From Quercus robur (lineage: Eukaryota > Streptophyta > Magnoliopsida > Fagales > Fagaceae), in the NCBI RefSeq assembly GCF_932294415.1, contig NC_065537.1, positions 7,358,349-7,422,348 on the forward strand: DNA of 64,000 bases, written 5' to 3'. Of the stretch, positions 36,227 through 46,899 are shown in pieces; within the stretch, counting starts at the first letter, position 1, and each line of letters begins with the position of its first letter. Under the pieces are notes generated by a model. That model did no database searches, had not been told where the DNA came from, and was given only the letters and a program-made list of their open reading frames with translations. The position numbers and the translations under genes are program-made.

Positions 36227-37188
36227 TGTTAGGACATATGTAGTTCAGGTTAGGAACATATGTCAATATAGAATTGGCTAATCTTTGGACAAAACGCACT
36301 TTACTTGTAATTGGGTAGATTTAGAATGTGTTTACTACTTCAAGAAACAAGGTTTTAAGTTCAAGTGTTAAAGCCATGCAAGTCTGTCCAAGAATCAAGT
36401 GAAGAAGTGCTGGATTTTAAAACTCGACAGCTAGTATCTATCGAGGCTTAAAAGACTATTTTAGCCCGAGACTCGACTGCTGCTCAATAGATAGGATATC
36501 TATTGAGGTTTATGAAAACCAATTTTCCAGATCTGATTTCACTCCAATTCATGAATAGATGTTGGGGTTTTCTTTTCTCACAACCCTAAACATATATAAA
36601 GATTGTTTTAAGGGTCGTCGCAGATGATGCAACGAAATGCAAAGGTTTCTCAAAAGCATATTGTGAACCGGAGACATATGCCTTAGTTCATCTTTCTATT
36701 CAAGAAGCTGCTGTGTTTGTACACCGTAGAGTTTTGTAATCAAGCAACTTCGTGATCTTCATCGTGTGATGAACTGAAGAACTTTGTAGCCAACATTCCT
36801 TCTCAAGTTGGTGATTAAGTCGCATATTAGGAGCCGTGCATTAAAATGAGATATTGTCACTACAGAACAAGTCCAATTGAGTATTGGGGTAAGGGTTCAA
36901 CTATAAGTTGATATAAGATACTAGGATTCCTTTACTTGTAATCGCTTGTAATAACAGTGGATTCTCGGGAATGGTGACCTTAAAATCACTCGGTGGGGTT
37001 TTTGCCATGTAGGTTTTCCCCATTTGTAAACAAATTACCGTGTCAATTTATTTTCCGTTGAATATTTAGTTTAATTGGTGATTTGTTTGTGTTGCCACGC
37101 ATATTGTATGTGAATCTAATTAATTAATCAACTTGGCTAATTAATTGGTTAATTCATCACATGGGGTTAATACATTATTGGCCTATCA
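36227..37188 (+). mobile_element. Solo LTR, Ty1/copia-like
   Basis: 962 bp beginning TGTTAGG and ending CCTATCA, flanked by the exact 5-bp duplication AAAAG (36222-36226 and 37189-37193). A TATA box (AACATATATAAAGA) lies near 36589, with downstream phrases typical of plant copia LTRs (CACTCGGTGGGGTTTTTGCC, CATGTAGGTTTTCCCC). No internal coding region adjoins either end, so this is the product of LTR-LTR recombination. Confidence 0.85.
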
Positions 37189-37429
37189 AAAAGAGTTTCA
37201 AAAATATTTTGTTCATGAAAGAGAGCATTAACCACAAGGTGGAAATAGTTACAATTTTACCAAAAAGGGATTCAAAATACCTGTACTATGTAGACTTCTT
37301 TGAGACCTAAAATTTAAGCTTAATGAAAAACATCTACCCTCTAACTTCTTCAAGATAAGTTTTTAAAATTGGAAAAAGTAGCAACACACAAGCTAGGAGG
37401 AATATATATATATATCCACACTGTCAACG

Positions 37430-37890
37430 GCAGAAATTCACTTCCTTATTGATTTGTCGTGGGTAAGAGCCAACCACGACAAGCAGGGAGATAGTACCTA
37501 TTGGTAGAACCTTAATTCCTCCAAAGCTGATCAATGACACACTTACTGGATGAAGTAACTCCTTCTTAATTCTCATTTGCTGGAAGGTTAGATAGTAGAG
37601 AATATCGGCTGAACTCCAGTTGTCCACTAACACCCTTCTGGTTGTATAATTTGCAATTGTCAGAGTAATGACAATAGCATCATCATGAGGGTGGTGCAGT
37701 CTTCTTGCATCTTCATATGTAAAAATTATGGTTAGCTCATCGTCTTTGATCATCCTTGGTCGTCGTCTAGATATCTGAACATTTTGAACTTCCTGTAGAT
37801 AAGTCTTCTTGGCTTTGAACAAGCTTCTTGTTGACATGCCCCTACAATGATCTTTATTTCTCCAAATGGTGGACGCACTGGTTCTTCAAC
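37430..37890 (-). pseudogene. Third Tat element: protease-region fragment
   Basis: The minus strand encodes EPVRPPFGEIKIIVG, AKKTYLQEVQNVQ, DARRLHHPHDDAIVITL and a protease-like VDNWSSADILYYL (W replaces the usual Gly of DNGS), then IGTISLLVVVGSYPRQI. The closest relatives in this window are the protease regions of the two larger Tat elements. It is cut off at about 37430 (inside KEVNF) and at about 37890, where roughly 370-bp tandem repeats begin. The gag half reappears at 40.54-41.2 kb, so foreign DNA separates the two. Confidence 0.85.
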
Positions 37891-39640
37891 ACTTATACTC
37901 TGTCACATCACAATTGTGGCAAGAATTGGTTTTACAAATGAAATTTATAATGTGTTGTAAAATTTATAAGAAGTAATTTATATCAGAATTTTTTTTTTAA
38001 TTTTTAATTTTTTTAATAAATTTTGAAATCTAAAAACAACCTTATGGAAATGTGTATAACGTTGCAAATAGGGTGGCAAAATAGGACAAAGTGAATTTTG
38101 TTCCATGTTAGTGCAATTCTTCAAAGCCTAACTTTTGCCTTAATCATTGGAGTGTTTTCAAGACCTCAAATTATTTCATAACTTCTTTGTCACAATTCTA
38201 TTGTGGCAGACTGTAAATATTTACTTATCATTTACATATTAGCCTACTATTTTTTATCTATTACTTATACTCTGCCACACCATAGTTGTAGCAAGAATTG
38301 GTTCTTACAACTGAAATTTATAATGGATTGTTAAATTTCTACGAAGTAATTTATATTAGAAATTGTTTTTTTAAAAGTTCTTTAATTTTAAATTCTCAAA
38401 TCTATAAACAACCTTATGGAATTGTGTACCACCTTGCCAATATGGTGGCAAAATTGGATGATATGAATTTTGTTAATGTTAATATAATTCTTTAAAGTCC
38501 AACTATTGCCTTAATCATTGAAATGGTTCTACGATCACAAACTATTTCACAACTTCTTTGTTAGAATTCTGTTTTGACAAACTATAAATGGTTGCTTATC
38601 ACTTATATATTTACCGGCCATTTTTTGTCCACCATTTATATTCTGTCATGTCATAGTTGTGGCAAGAATTGGTATTATAATGGAATGTTAAATTTATATG
38701 AAGTAATTTATATTAGAAATTATTTTTTAAAACTATTTAATTTTAAATTCTCAAATCTAAAAACAACCTTATGGAATTGTGTTCCACATTGCAAATAGGG
38801 TGATAAAATAGGATGATATGAATTTTGTTCCATGTTAATACAAATTTTCAAAGCCAGCTTTTGCCTTAATCATTGAAGTGGTTCTAGGACCACAAACTAT
38901 TTCACATTGAAAGCATGATAGGCCCACATACATGATCCATAAAGTAAAGATGTCAACAATGTGAGAAAATTGAAAACAAGACAGGTTTAGTACACAACAA
39001 AGTCATTTGTCGTACCATTATTGAGGGTTAATATCATTCTAGAGCATAACTTATCTATTATCATATGAAACTTGAGAGCAATCAGAGCTATAAAAGTATA
39101 AACCGACTTTTCTAAAGGTCCAAAATATATTTATCAGCCATTTTTTGTCCACCATTTATATTCTGTCATGTCATAGTTGTGGCAAGAATTGGTATTATAA
39201 TGGGATGTTAAATTTATATGAAGTAATTTATATTAGAAATTATTTTTAAAATTATTTAATTTTAAATTCTCAAATCTAAAAACAACCTTATGGAATTGTG
39301 TTCCACATTGCAAATAGGGTGACAAAATAGGACGATATGAATTTTGTTCCATGTTAATATAATTTTCCAAAGCCAGCTTTTGCCTTAATCATTGAAGTGG
39401 TTCTAGGACCACAAACTATTTCACAATGAAAGTATGATAGGCCCACGTACATGATCCATAAATTAAAGAAGTCAATAATGAGTACACAACAAAGTCATTT
39501 GTCGTACCATTATTGAGGGTAAATATCATTCTAGAGCATAACTTACCTGTTATCATATGAAACTTGAGAGCAATCAGAGCTATAAAAGTATAAACCGACC
39601 TTTTTAAAGGTCCAAAATAACTAGAAAGGTGAGAACATTA
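37891..39640 (+). repeat. Tandem array of about 370-bp units (four copies, last two enlarged to about 520 bp)
   Basis: Units begin near 37892, 38263, 38633 and 39153 with a phrase like TTGTGGCAAGAATTGG. Each then holds AAACAACCTTATGGAA, GAATTTTGTTCCATGTTA and TGCCTTAATCATTG. Units three and four share an extra tail (CACAACAAAGTCATTTGTCG, AGAGCAATCAGAGCTATAAA). A diverged tail also appears at about 42003, beyond the third Tat LTR. No coding potential is seen; short ORFs recur only because the unit does. Confidence 0.85.
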
Positions 39641-39718
39641 TGAACCATACATTATAAATAGTGCAATTCTTTAAACATTATGAACCATACATTATGAATA
39701 GTGCAATTCTTTAACTAC
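39634..39718 (+). repeat. 40-bp tandem duplication
   Basis: AACATTATGAACCATACATT followed by ATAATAGTGCAATTCTTTA-like sequence occurs twice back to back. A related GTGCAATTCTTTAACTA phrase recurs at about 39845 and 43278, indicating a dispersed repeat. Confidence 0.8.
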
Positions 39719-40038
39719 GTATTCCTTGAATTGTTGAAATTGGTAGAAATCAAAGTTTCGAAGCCACTAAAAATACCCATCATTTTTCCTTTCCTTAATT
39801 TTGACTTTAATGGCAGAAAAAATTGTTCACGTTACGTGTGTTAAGTGCAATTCTTTAACTAGCTGCCAACTTACTTTTCGATGGTTAGAGCATTAGCATC
39901 CGAAATTGCATAACAATTCCTATTTTAACATTTAAAAAGTTACTTTAGCTATTATACAATATACCTAACATCCAAGTTTTTTATTTTAACATACAACACA
40001 TTAAAATAATATAAATTATACAATTAAATAATATAAAA

Positions 40039-40535
40039 TGTTAGGTTCTAAAAGTTTAGAACAATTGGCAAATCGTCTTGTCTAGATATAGATCCTAGAG
40101 TCTATAGGTATTATTGGACAATGCTCAAGGTGATTCAAGTTAAGATTCAAGAACATACAAGCTGAAGAAAGAAGATTTCAGAATTTGCTTGGTTCGACTG
40201 ATCGAGAGACAGGCTCGATCGATCGAGAGTCGTATCTGCAAAATTTTAATTAAGCCTGAACAGTAGTTCAAGCCCAAAAAGGATTAGGGTTTCAGATCTA
40301 CTTCTTCTAGTATATAAAGGAAACCCTAAGCACGTTTTTATAAGGCTTTTTAGAGAGAGAAGAGTGTGCCTCTTTTGTTTCTAGGGTTTTGTACCCAAAA
40401 AACTCTCTCGGCGTTATTCCTTGATGAATCTCAAGATTCGATGTTGTAGAAGTTGCTGTCTTCTCTAGTCATCAAAGGAGTTGATGATATAAACCTTCAA
40501 GGGTGGTCTTGGAGTCCCAAACAGGAGAGGGTTAT
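40039..40535 (+). mobile_element. Truncated copia-type LTR
   Basis: It starts TGTTAGGTTCTAAAAG and carries a TATA box (TAGTATATAAAGGAAACCC, near 40310), then a leader-like stretch with CCTTGATGAATCTCAAG. It ends without a clear CA terminus where Tat gag sequence (minus strand) begins near 40536. Start and architecture resemble the solo LTR at 36.2 kb, but the sequence differs. Target duplications were not found. Confidence 0.6.
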
Positions 40536-41200
40536 GGTGTTTGGTGGTAATTTACTAAACCACACTCTGGCTGGACCTTTCAAGGTGGTAGGAAAGGCTT
40601 TGCACATAATTTCATCTGGAACACCTTGAAGATTCCTGGTTGTTTTAAAAGTGGCAATGTGATCGCAGGGGTCAGTGTCCCATCATATGAATCCAGGGTA
40701 GGCATTTTAAACTTGGAAGAGAATGGATGATTTATGATGGACGCGATAAAGGGGGAATCAGTCTTGTGGACGAGATTATCCACATAATTTGCTCTCCTCA
40801 TAGAATCTTTCATGTCTTCCATGACTCTTTTCATTTGGTCCATCTCTCTCTCTCCAAATGTGAAACCCTGCGAGTGACGATACCCCTAGACTGGTCTCCT
40901 TTAGTGTTATTCTTAGCACCTTCATTTCCTGAATTTTGGCCTCATTCTCCACCATGGTATTAACATTGTTTGTTGACTTCTCTAGTTAACTCATGATTTC
41001 GTTGTGTCAATTCTACCATCACTGCTGCCATGAACTGTAATCGTTGTTTAACGGTCATGGGGGGTGGTGGTGCACGATTTGGATGACTGTAGGCATTCCC
41101 ACTCTCCTAGTGTCTTGGACTAGTGGCCATTAACCTAGTCCGACCCATCCGGCCTTTTTGTCTTGGAAAGCGGAAAAGTTAGTACTTAGAAACTTTTTAA
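40536..41200 (-). pseudogene. Third Tat element: gag fragment
   Basis: The minus strand shows a start-like MVRTR segment near 41140, a middle part MDQMKRVMEDMKDSMRR, TDSPFIASIINHPFSSKF and TLDSYDGT. It continues in another frame with FQMKLCAKPF and TLKGPARVWFSKLPPN. Stops and frame changes are numerous. Homologous to residues about 1-200 of gag in the young element. The break after PPNT marks the junction with copia-type LTR sequence. Confidence 0.85.
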
Positions 41201-41229
41201 CTCTCTTCTTCCCCACAAATGGCACCAAC

Positions 41230-41820
41230 TGATGATGTATGAAAATCAGTAGGCTGAAATACTTCGGGCTATGGTAATGGCTGTAAGTCCTAAAAGGAAA
41301 GAAAGAACTGTCAAAGGTGACCGGTGTGAACTGGCCAAGGATCCTCGACAGTTAAGTTAGTTTTCTCTCTAGTACACAAGGATAAAAAATAGTGAATGGT
41401 TAGAACTTAACTTGGGTGAATGAGATTTGATCCTTTTATAGAGAGTTAGATGTGGGTCTACTTGTTTGGATTCACTACCATCATGGGTAATGTGGGCAGT
41501 TTTTAGAGAAAATGGGGTATGTGAAGCGTAGTTCGAGGAATCTCTTCCACGTGTTAAGAGCAACATGTCGTGGTTTGTTCATGTAGAACCTTTGGAGAAT
41601 TCTCTGTAGAATTTACTAAGTATAATTTGGTCGTCCATGGATCTAGTCATCTATGAATATAGTCTTATAGTCTTTTATGGACGAGTTCTTTCAACTGGAT
41701 TTTATTATTCCTGACGAAGGGTCTTCTTCATGCATTCTGTCATTCTTGGATGGTTTTCTTTAGACGTGGTCTGGTCATGGACGATAACCAAGGCGGATTA
41801 TACTTAATTGATTCCCATCA
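41230..41820 (-). repeat. 5' LTR of the third Tat element
   Basis: 591 bp, reading TGATGATG at the gag-proximal end and CCCATCA at the outer end on the plus strand (so TG...CA on the minus strand). A PBS-like TGGTGCC lies immediately inside. The minus-strand TATA core CTATAAAAGG is near 41433, and the phrase AAAGGTGACCGG is shared with the old element's LTRs. The matching 3' LTR is not present in the window. Confidence 0.85.
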
Positions 41821-42000
41821 AATAGTATTAAAACAAAACTATCCAACCCATATAGGTTCAACCCGACCCAACCCTAATCCATATGGGTTGGGTTGAACCC
41901 CTGTAATGGGTTGGGTTGGGTTGTATTTTTTATAAACCATCATGGTGAGTTAGGTCGAAAAATCTCCTCAATCTGACCCAACTCGATCCATGCACACCCC
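41821..42000. other. GGGTTGGGTT-rich inverted-repeat segment
   Basis: Contains GGTTCAACCCGACCCAACCC and, about 25 bases later, TGGGTTGGGTTGAACCCC, which can pair, plus a second GGGTTGGGTTGGGTTG run. The end reads CCATGCACACCCCTGC. It resembles termini of plant hAT-type non-autonomous elements, but borders are not defined. Confidence 0.45.
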
Positions 42001-42109
42001 TGCTTGAGACCAATGAGAGCTATAAAAATAAAGATAAAATATAACTTGTCCCTGTTAAACCTAACCAAGAAAGCAAGAACATTTTAAATAGTAACATTTG
42101 GAATCATGT

Positions 42110-42440
42110 ATATCCTAAAATCACTCACCCACAATGAGGGTGATAATATTAATGTTATGAGAAAACTCTCTCTACTGGGTATGGATTATTCACTACTTGG
42201 AAATATTTTGGAAGAAATAAAGACATTAGTGGCTGATCTTTGTAATTACTATTTCTAATGTGTCAGGTGATTTGTAACTCAGTGGCGCACTCTTTAGCTA
42301 AATTTGTTAGTTTATCTCTAATGATATAACTTGGATGAAAGGCCCTCCTCCCCTTGCCTTAGAGGCTCTATTCTTTAATGTAAATGTTTCTCTTTTATAA
42401 ATGATAGTCTTTTGAGACTAAAAATAATTAATATATATAA
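42110..42440 (+). mobile_element. LINE RNase H C-terminal remnant
   Basis: Frames around 42190-42340 encode EIKTLVADLCNYYF, then CNSVAHSLAKFV and DITWMKGPPPLALEALFFN, the end of a plant L1 RNase H (compare NSVAHVLARYA and PPPAVEALYLD in the LINE at 13-16 kb). The 3' tail (AAATGATAGTCTTTTGAGAC, then AT-rich) follows. It is heavily truncated and frameshifted. Confidence 0.75.
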
Positions 42441-43893
42441 ACTCAAATTAGCTAAGTTTCGCTTTCACCTGTCAAGAGTAGAACTTCTATTCAAATACCA
42501 AAATTGGAGCTAGATGATCCACCCGATAGAGAGATTATTGATATATGTTGTTATTATTATTATTATTATTATTATTTTTTCTTTCCACGTAAAAAGCTAA
42601 AACAAATAAAAACACGTATTAGAGCATGTACCCACAATAAATCAAATGATGCAAAAATTGTCACAATTAACAAGAGATTTTTTTAAACCCTATTCCCCCC
42701 CCCCCCCCCCTCTGTTAGTGAATTTAATTGTGATTAATGCATTGTAAAATTAGTGTTAATAGTAAACTTAGTGAAAGTGATGTTACTATAATTAGACTTG
42801 ACTTCAATCCAATGCATTGAAGCACTAAACTCATGCTTTACCTGTTCTAATTACAATTTATCACTTTAATAAATTGTAAAAAGCTTTACATCTCTAACAT
42901 GACACTATTCCATGTTATCATATTTATCCTCACTTCACGCTTCTATTCAATAGCGACTTCCAAAACTTTGCATTGCAGGGGTTTCAAATTCTATTACCCC
43001 AACACGCCTTAAGTGCAATTCATTAGCTTGGGAATATCAAAAGGAAGGGGGGGGGGGGGGGGGGGAGGAGGTTGTCTTTTAGAATCAATATGTTTTCAAA
43101 TAGTTGATTTGAAAAGTTGAAAGCCCTCTTATTGGATGATCATGATACCTCTTGGAAATTGAAATTCTTAGACAGTTATAGTTATGGTTGTTGATCACCC
43201 AAAGAATATTTGTTTCAAATAAATTGAGCTAATATATAATACAAACTAAAAGAATTCTTCGTGTTACATGTATTAAGTGCAATTCTTTAACTACCTTGAA
43301 AGTTGAAATCAGTAGAAATCAAAATTTTGAAGCCACTAAAAATATCAATTCTTTTTGTTTTTGTTTCTTTATTTGGATGTTGTATATTAATTTGGATTCA
43401 ACTCATTCATGAAATTAAAACTTTTGTTTTATTTTGACTAAATGGGATGACCCAATACATTTTGGGATAGAAGGTGATAAATTTAGAAAATTTTTTAATA
43501 TTTAAAAAGCAATTATTCAATTATATATGTCTTTCTTTTGAACCCATTCTTCTTGCTTTTGAAGATACAAAATTACTATTATAGCTTTTGTATTTAGATT
43601 TTATTAATATCATTTTTTACAAGTTTTTAGGAAAATCGATTGTCAATAATTATTCAACATATTCATAATAATTAAGCTCATAGCATTTTTTTTTTCCTTT
43701 TTGTGAAACAATTGCGTTGGATTATTGGCCCAATATTTTTGAGGCCTTCTTAAAGTTGGGAAAAGAATGTAAAATCTTTATAAAACCCTAGTATGGGGTC
43801 TAGTGGTCTAGCGCCACGACCAACTTGCAATCATATATATGAGACTTATTAGCACTAGTGTTGTTGGCTAATGTGAGAATCCTATAGTATACC
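42441..43893. other. AT-rich spacer with homopolymer tracts
   Basis: No gene was recognised. It includes a (TTA)n run at about 42547-42578, a C run at 42695-42710 (16 bases) and a G run at 43047-43065 (19 bases). A copy of the dispersed phrase GTGCAATTCTTTAACTACC lies near 43278. Confidence 0.5.
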
Positions 43894-43899
43894 TTATTA

Positions 43900-44093
43900 G
43901 AGAAATGATATGTCCACAACATTTTTACAATATTTTTACAACAAATTTTAAGTGGTAGGTTGTTACTGGTTGTTATTATTGGGACCAAAAAGTAATTTTA
44001 GTGTTAGGTTTAAATTTGAACCAATAATAACTAACCGCCTATGATTTGTTGTAAAAATATTGTGAAAATGTTGTGAACGTAGCACCTTTCATC
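43900..44093. mobile_element. MITE, 194 bp, long inverted repeats
   Basis: The ends pair over about 45 bases: ACAACATTTTTACAATATTT on the left against the inverse of AAATATTGTGAAAATGTTGT on the right. TTATTA flanks both sides (43894-43899 and 44094-44099). The middle holds a second pairing, GGTTGTTATTATTGGGACC with TTTGAACCAATAATAACTAA. The whole could fold into one long hairpin, as MITEs of this kind do. No coding capacity. Confidence 0.85.
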
Positions 44094-44099
44094 TTATTA

Positions 44100-44469
44100 A
44101 ATAGGACATGACTTGCTCTGATGTTTACCATTTTTTTTTTTATTTAGCAGAAAAAGAAAAAAAGAACAATTATCAGTATACCTATACAAGGAAAATGGTA
44201 TGAAAAAAATAAATAACAAAATTAAGTCGTAATCTCACATTTGTAAAAATAACATAAGACTAAGAAACAAACAAACACTAGATGGAGTCGGCCATCTCCA
44301 TGATAACATATTAGCATTGGGTCAGTCAGAAATCAAATTTGAACTCATTGAAAAAAAAAAAAAAATCATAACACTTTTTCACACGTGGCAATCAAATATA
44401 TATATATATATATATAAAATATGAAAATTGTAATTTTATTAAGACGAAGATAAAAACATTACATCTTGA
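44100..44469. other. AT-rich spacer with a (TA)n run
   Basis: No gene was recognised. A TA microsatellite lies at about 44397-44416, with poly(A) stretches near 44350. Confidence 0.5.
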
Positions 44470-44790
44470 GTTAAAGTGGACTTAATGAATGAATGATTTT
44501 TCCTCTATCCATGTTACATAATTGCTAATATTCTTGACGTGCTGAGCTAACAAATGAGCAAGACGATTGCCTTGTCTTTTAATATGTGTAACTAGAACCA
44601 GGCAAGACTCTCTAAACTTGTATTAAATCCTATCAATTGTATTAACAATTCGTAGTTGCTTTACTGGAATCATTTAAGGCGTTGAAAACAATCTTTGAAT
44701 CACATTCGCACAGCGCAATCGAATTGATACACACCTTTAAACAGAAATCTTCAAATAATCCATATAAAGGAATTTCATCCCATATTATTA
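44470..44790 (-). mobile_element. LINE RNase H C-terminal remnant
   Basis: The minus strand reads ECDSKIVFNALNDSSKATTN near 44690, then VTHIKRQGNRLAHLLAQHVK and NYVTWIEEK before a stop near 44483. This is the end of a plant L1 RNase H, with an Asp in CDSK and the His of RLAHLLA. The part between is frameshifted. An A-rich tail on the minus strand (near 44420-44450) fits the 3' end. Confidence 0.78.
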
Positions 44791-44799
44791 TTGAGACAA

Positions 44800-45816
44800 C
44801 AATCGAGACCTATCCTATCTTTAACTTATACGTACGTGGCTATATATATGCCATTTGCATTTATGTATGAAATAGGTACGCATAATTCTCGATTCCTCGT
44901 ACTGTAGAGGAAGACTTTGTCAGTGCCTTAGAAGAATATAATACCCGAAAAGGTTGAGAAACACAAAATGTTTGGCACTTCTTTGCCAAGCATAATTGAG
45001 TCAACACATTTAATGGTATTTACTGTATATTTGTCGTATTAACATCAAAAGGCTATCAAGATCCAATTGTCAAATACTTGAGGTACCTTCAAATAAAATA
45101 ATTGAGAGGTACTCTTCAAATAGTAGAAATTAGGAATGAAACTTAAAATAAGGTACAATATTAGGTGCGTCGTGGAGTTTTTAAGACCTTCCTCGTATGT
45201 AATTGAATTTTTGAGTCCGCGTCTTTAGTTCAAGACTACATTTATCTTCCTTCTTAGTTTGGGAAATTTTCTTGTCAAAAAAAAAAAATAATAATAATAA
45301 TAGTAAATCGCACGACAACCATTAAAGTTTAGTTCAAGACATGTGCTACAATTATTGATCTATTAAATTGGGAAATTTCATAAACAACACTTATCGTCTC
45401 AAAGAGTGACTTAATTTGGGCCTTAACTCCACCACCTTTTATTAATAAACTTATTTGTTGCAAATAAAAAGAAAGTTCAGGTAATATTTCTCATATTTAT
45501 TTCCAATATCTATACAATACTTAAGATCAATTTGTACAATAACATGAGTATATGACGCATGTAAATATTATGTGGGATTTTAATGTTAGAAAACCGATAA
45601 GCATATCTATTATATTTTATTTTATATATCTGAATAGGTTGTGTAGTAATTATTTTTCATTGTAAAAAAATCCACTTTTAATTCTTATATAATGGTTTTT
45701 AGTAATTAGATAAACCTTAAGTACAACTTATCGGGTTTTGTCAAACTTATAAAATGATTAAATTATAAAAAATTTGGAACTATTTAGTAGCTTTTTTTTT
45801 TTTGAAAACATATATA
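44800..45816. other. AT-rich spacer
   Basis: No gene was recognised. It holds a (TAA)n run near 45287-45303 and a T run near 45792-45803. The last five bases before the old Tat element, GTAAC (45817-45821), are its target duplication. Confidence 0.5.
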
Positions 45817-45821
45817 GTAAC

Positions 45822-46490
45822 TGATGATGCAGAAAAAATCAGTAGGTTGAGTGCTCCGAGCTTCAATGGACTTGAGGTTGTTTAGAAGACCTGAAAAAAA
45901 GTACAAGATCAAAGGTGACCGGGTTGAACCGACCAAGAGCCCTCCGGTACTCAAGTTAGTTTTTCTCTCAAGAACTCAAGAATCCCAACTTTTAGGAGTG
46001 GTGGAAACTTACCTTCATTTGATATGTATAAGTCCTTTTATAGTGAGTTTTGGAGCGGTTACTTGTTTAATAACTTTCTCCACATGGATGGAAGTTGGAA
46101 GGTTCAGACTTAGCTTCCTCAACTACTATAGAAGTTAGAAGGTTCAGTCTTATCTTCTACAACTGCTATAGAAGTTAGAAAGCTCAGACTTATCTTCTAT
46201 AACTGCTATTAGAAGTTAAGAACTTAGTGAGAAGTTAGAGCGATGAGTGACGATTTTGCTTATACTTCAAAATAGTAGAATGTTGTCCGAATTATAAGCT
46301 TTTGCAAATAAATCCATTCTGGAAATTTTCTAAGTGCTGAGGGGTTGTCTAGGTGCTTCCCTAATGGATGACTTCGTACCCATAGACGACCTCCCCACGG
46401 TGGACGACATTCTTATGTTGGGTTAACATTTCTGTCCCTGGATGACACTATGGACAAACTGGAGATAGCCCAATTTTTGGTTCACCATCA
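45822..46490 (-). repeat. 3' LTR of the old Tat element
   Basis: 669 bp, plus-strand ends TGATGATG and CCATCA. It contains three copies of a unit of about 40 bp (AGAAGTTAGAAGGTTCAG ... CAACTGCTAT) where the partner LTR has two, explaining most of the length difference. Minus-strand TATA core CTATAAAAGG near 46033. Confidence 0.93.
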
Positions 46491-46505
46491 ATTGCCCCCT
46501 TTGTC
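46491..46505 (-). other. Polypurine tract of the old Tat element
   Basis: The minus strand reads GACAAAGGGGGCAAT immediately before the 3' LTR, matching GTGAAGGGGGCAAC in the young element. Confidence 0.8.
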
Positions 46506-46737
46506 CAAGGTTCATTCAGAACACTGTAGTATAATTGTTGGTTTTTTCCACGTGTCAAATTTTAATGGTCAATAGTTGCGCCATGTGTCATCTTTACCCT
46601 GGTTGAATTTTACTATTCAAGATTGTCCCACGTGTCATAATATCATTAGTGGACTTGTTGCATCGATTCATCTTTTTGAGTAAAATGCCACACATCATTT
46701 TTTAGTTGGTCCGTGTCGCTTCATTGACCTCACCTCT

Positions 46738-46756
46738 GGGCCCTATAAATATGTGT
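46738..46756 (+). promoter_or_regulatory. TATA box of the decayed antisense gene
   Basis: GGGCCCTATAAATATGTG, followed by CTCTCTCTTACCCCTTAC about 25 bases on. It lies about 155 bases before the ATG at 46900, in the same relation to the gene as the TATA box in the young element. Confidence 0.6.
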
Positions 46757-46899
46757 TTTCTCTCTCTTACCCCTTACTTTTCTGATAATTACTTTTTTGC
46801 CATCTCATCCATGAGCCTCGTCTAGTCCTCGTCTTCAAGTCTTGTTAGGTACTTCCTTTCCTCCATCTTTAGGTTTTCGTCTTATTTATTTTTCTAATT

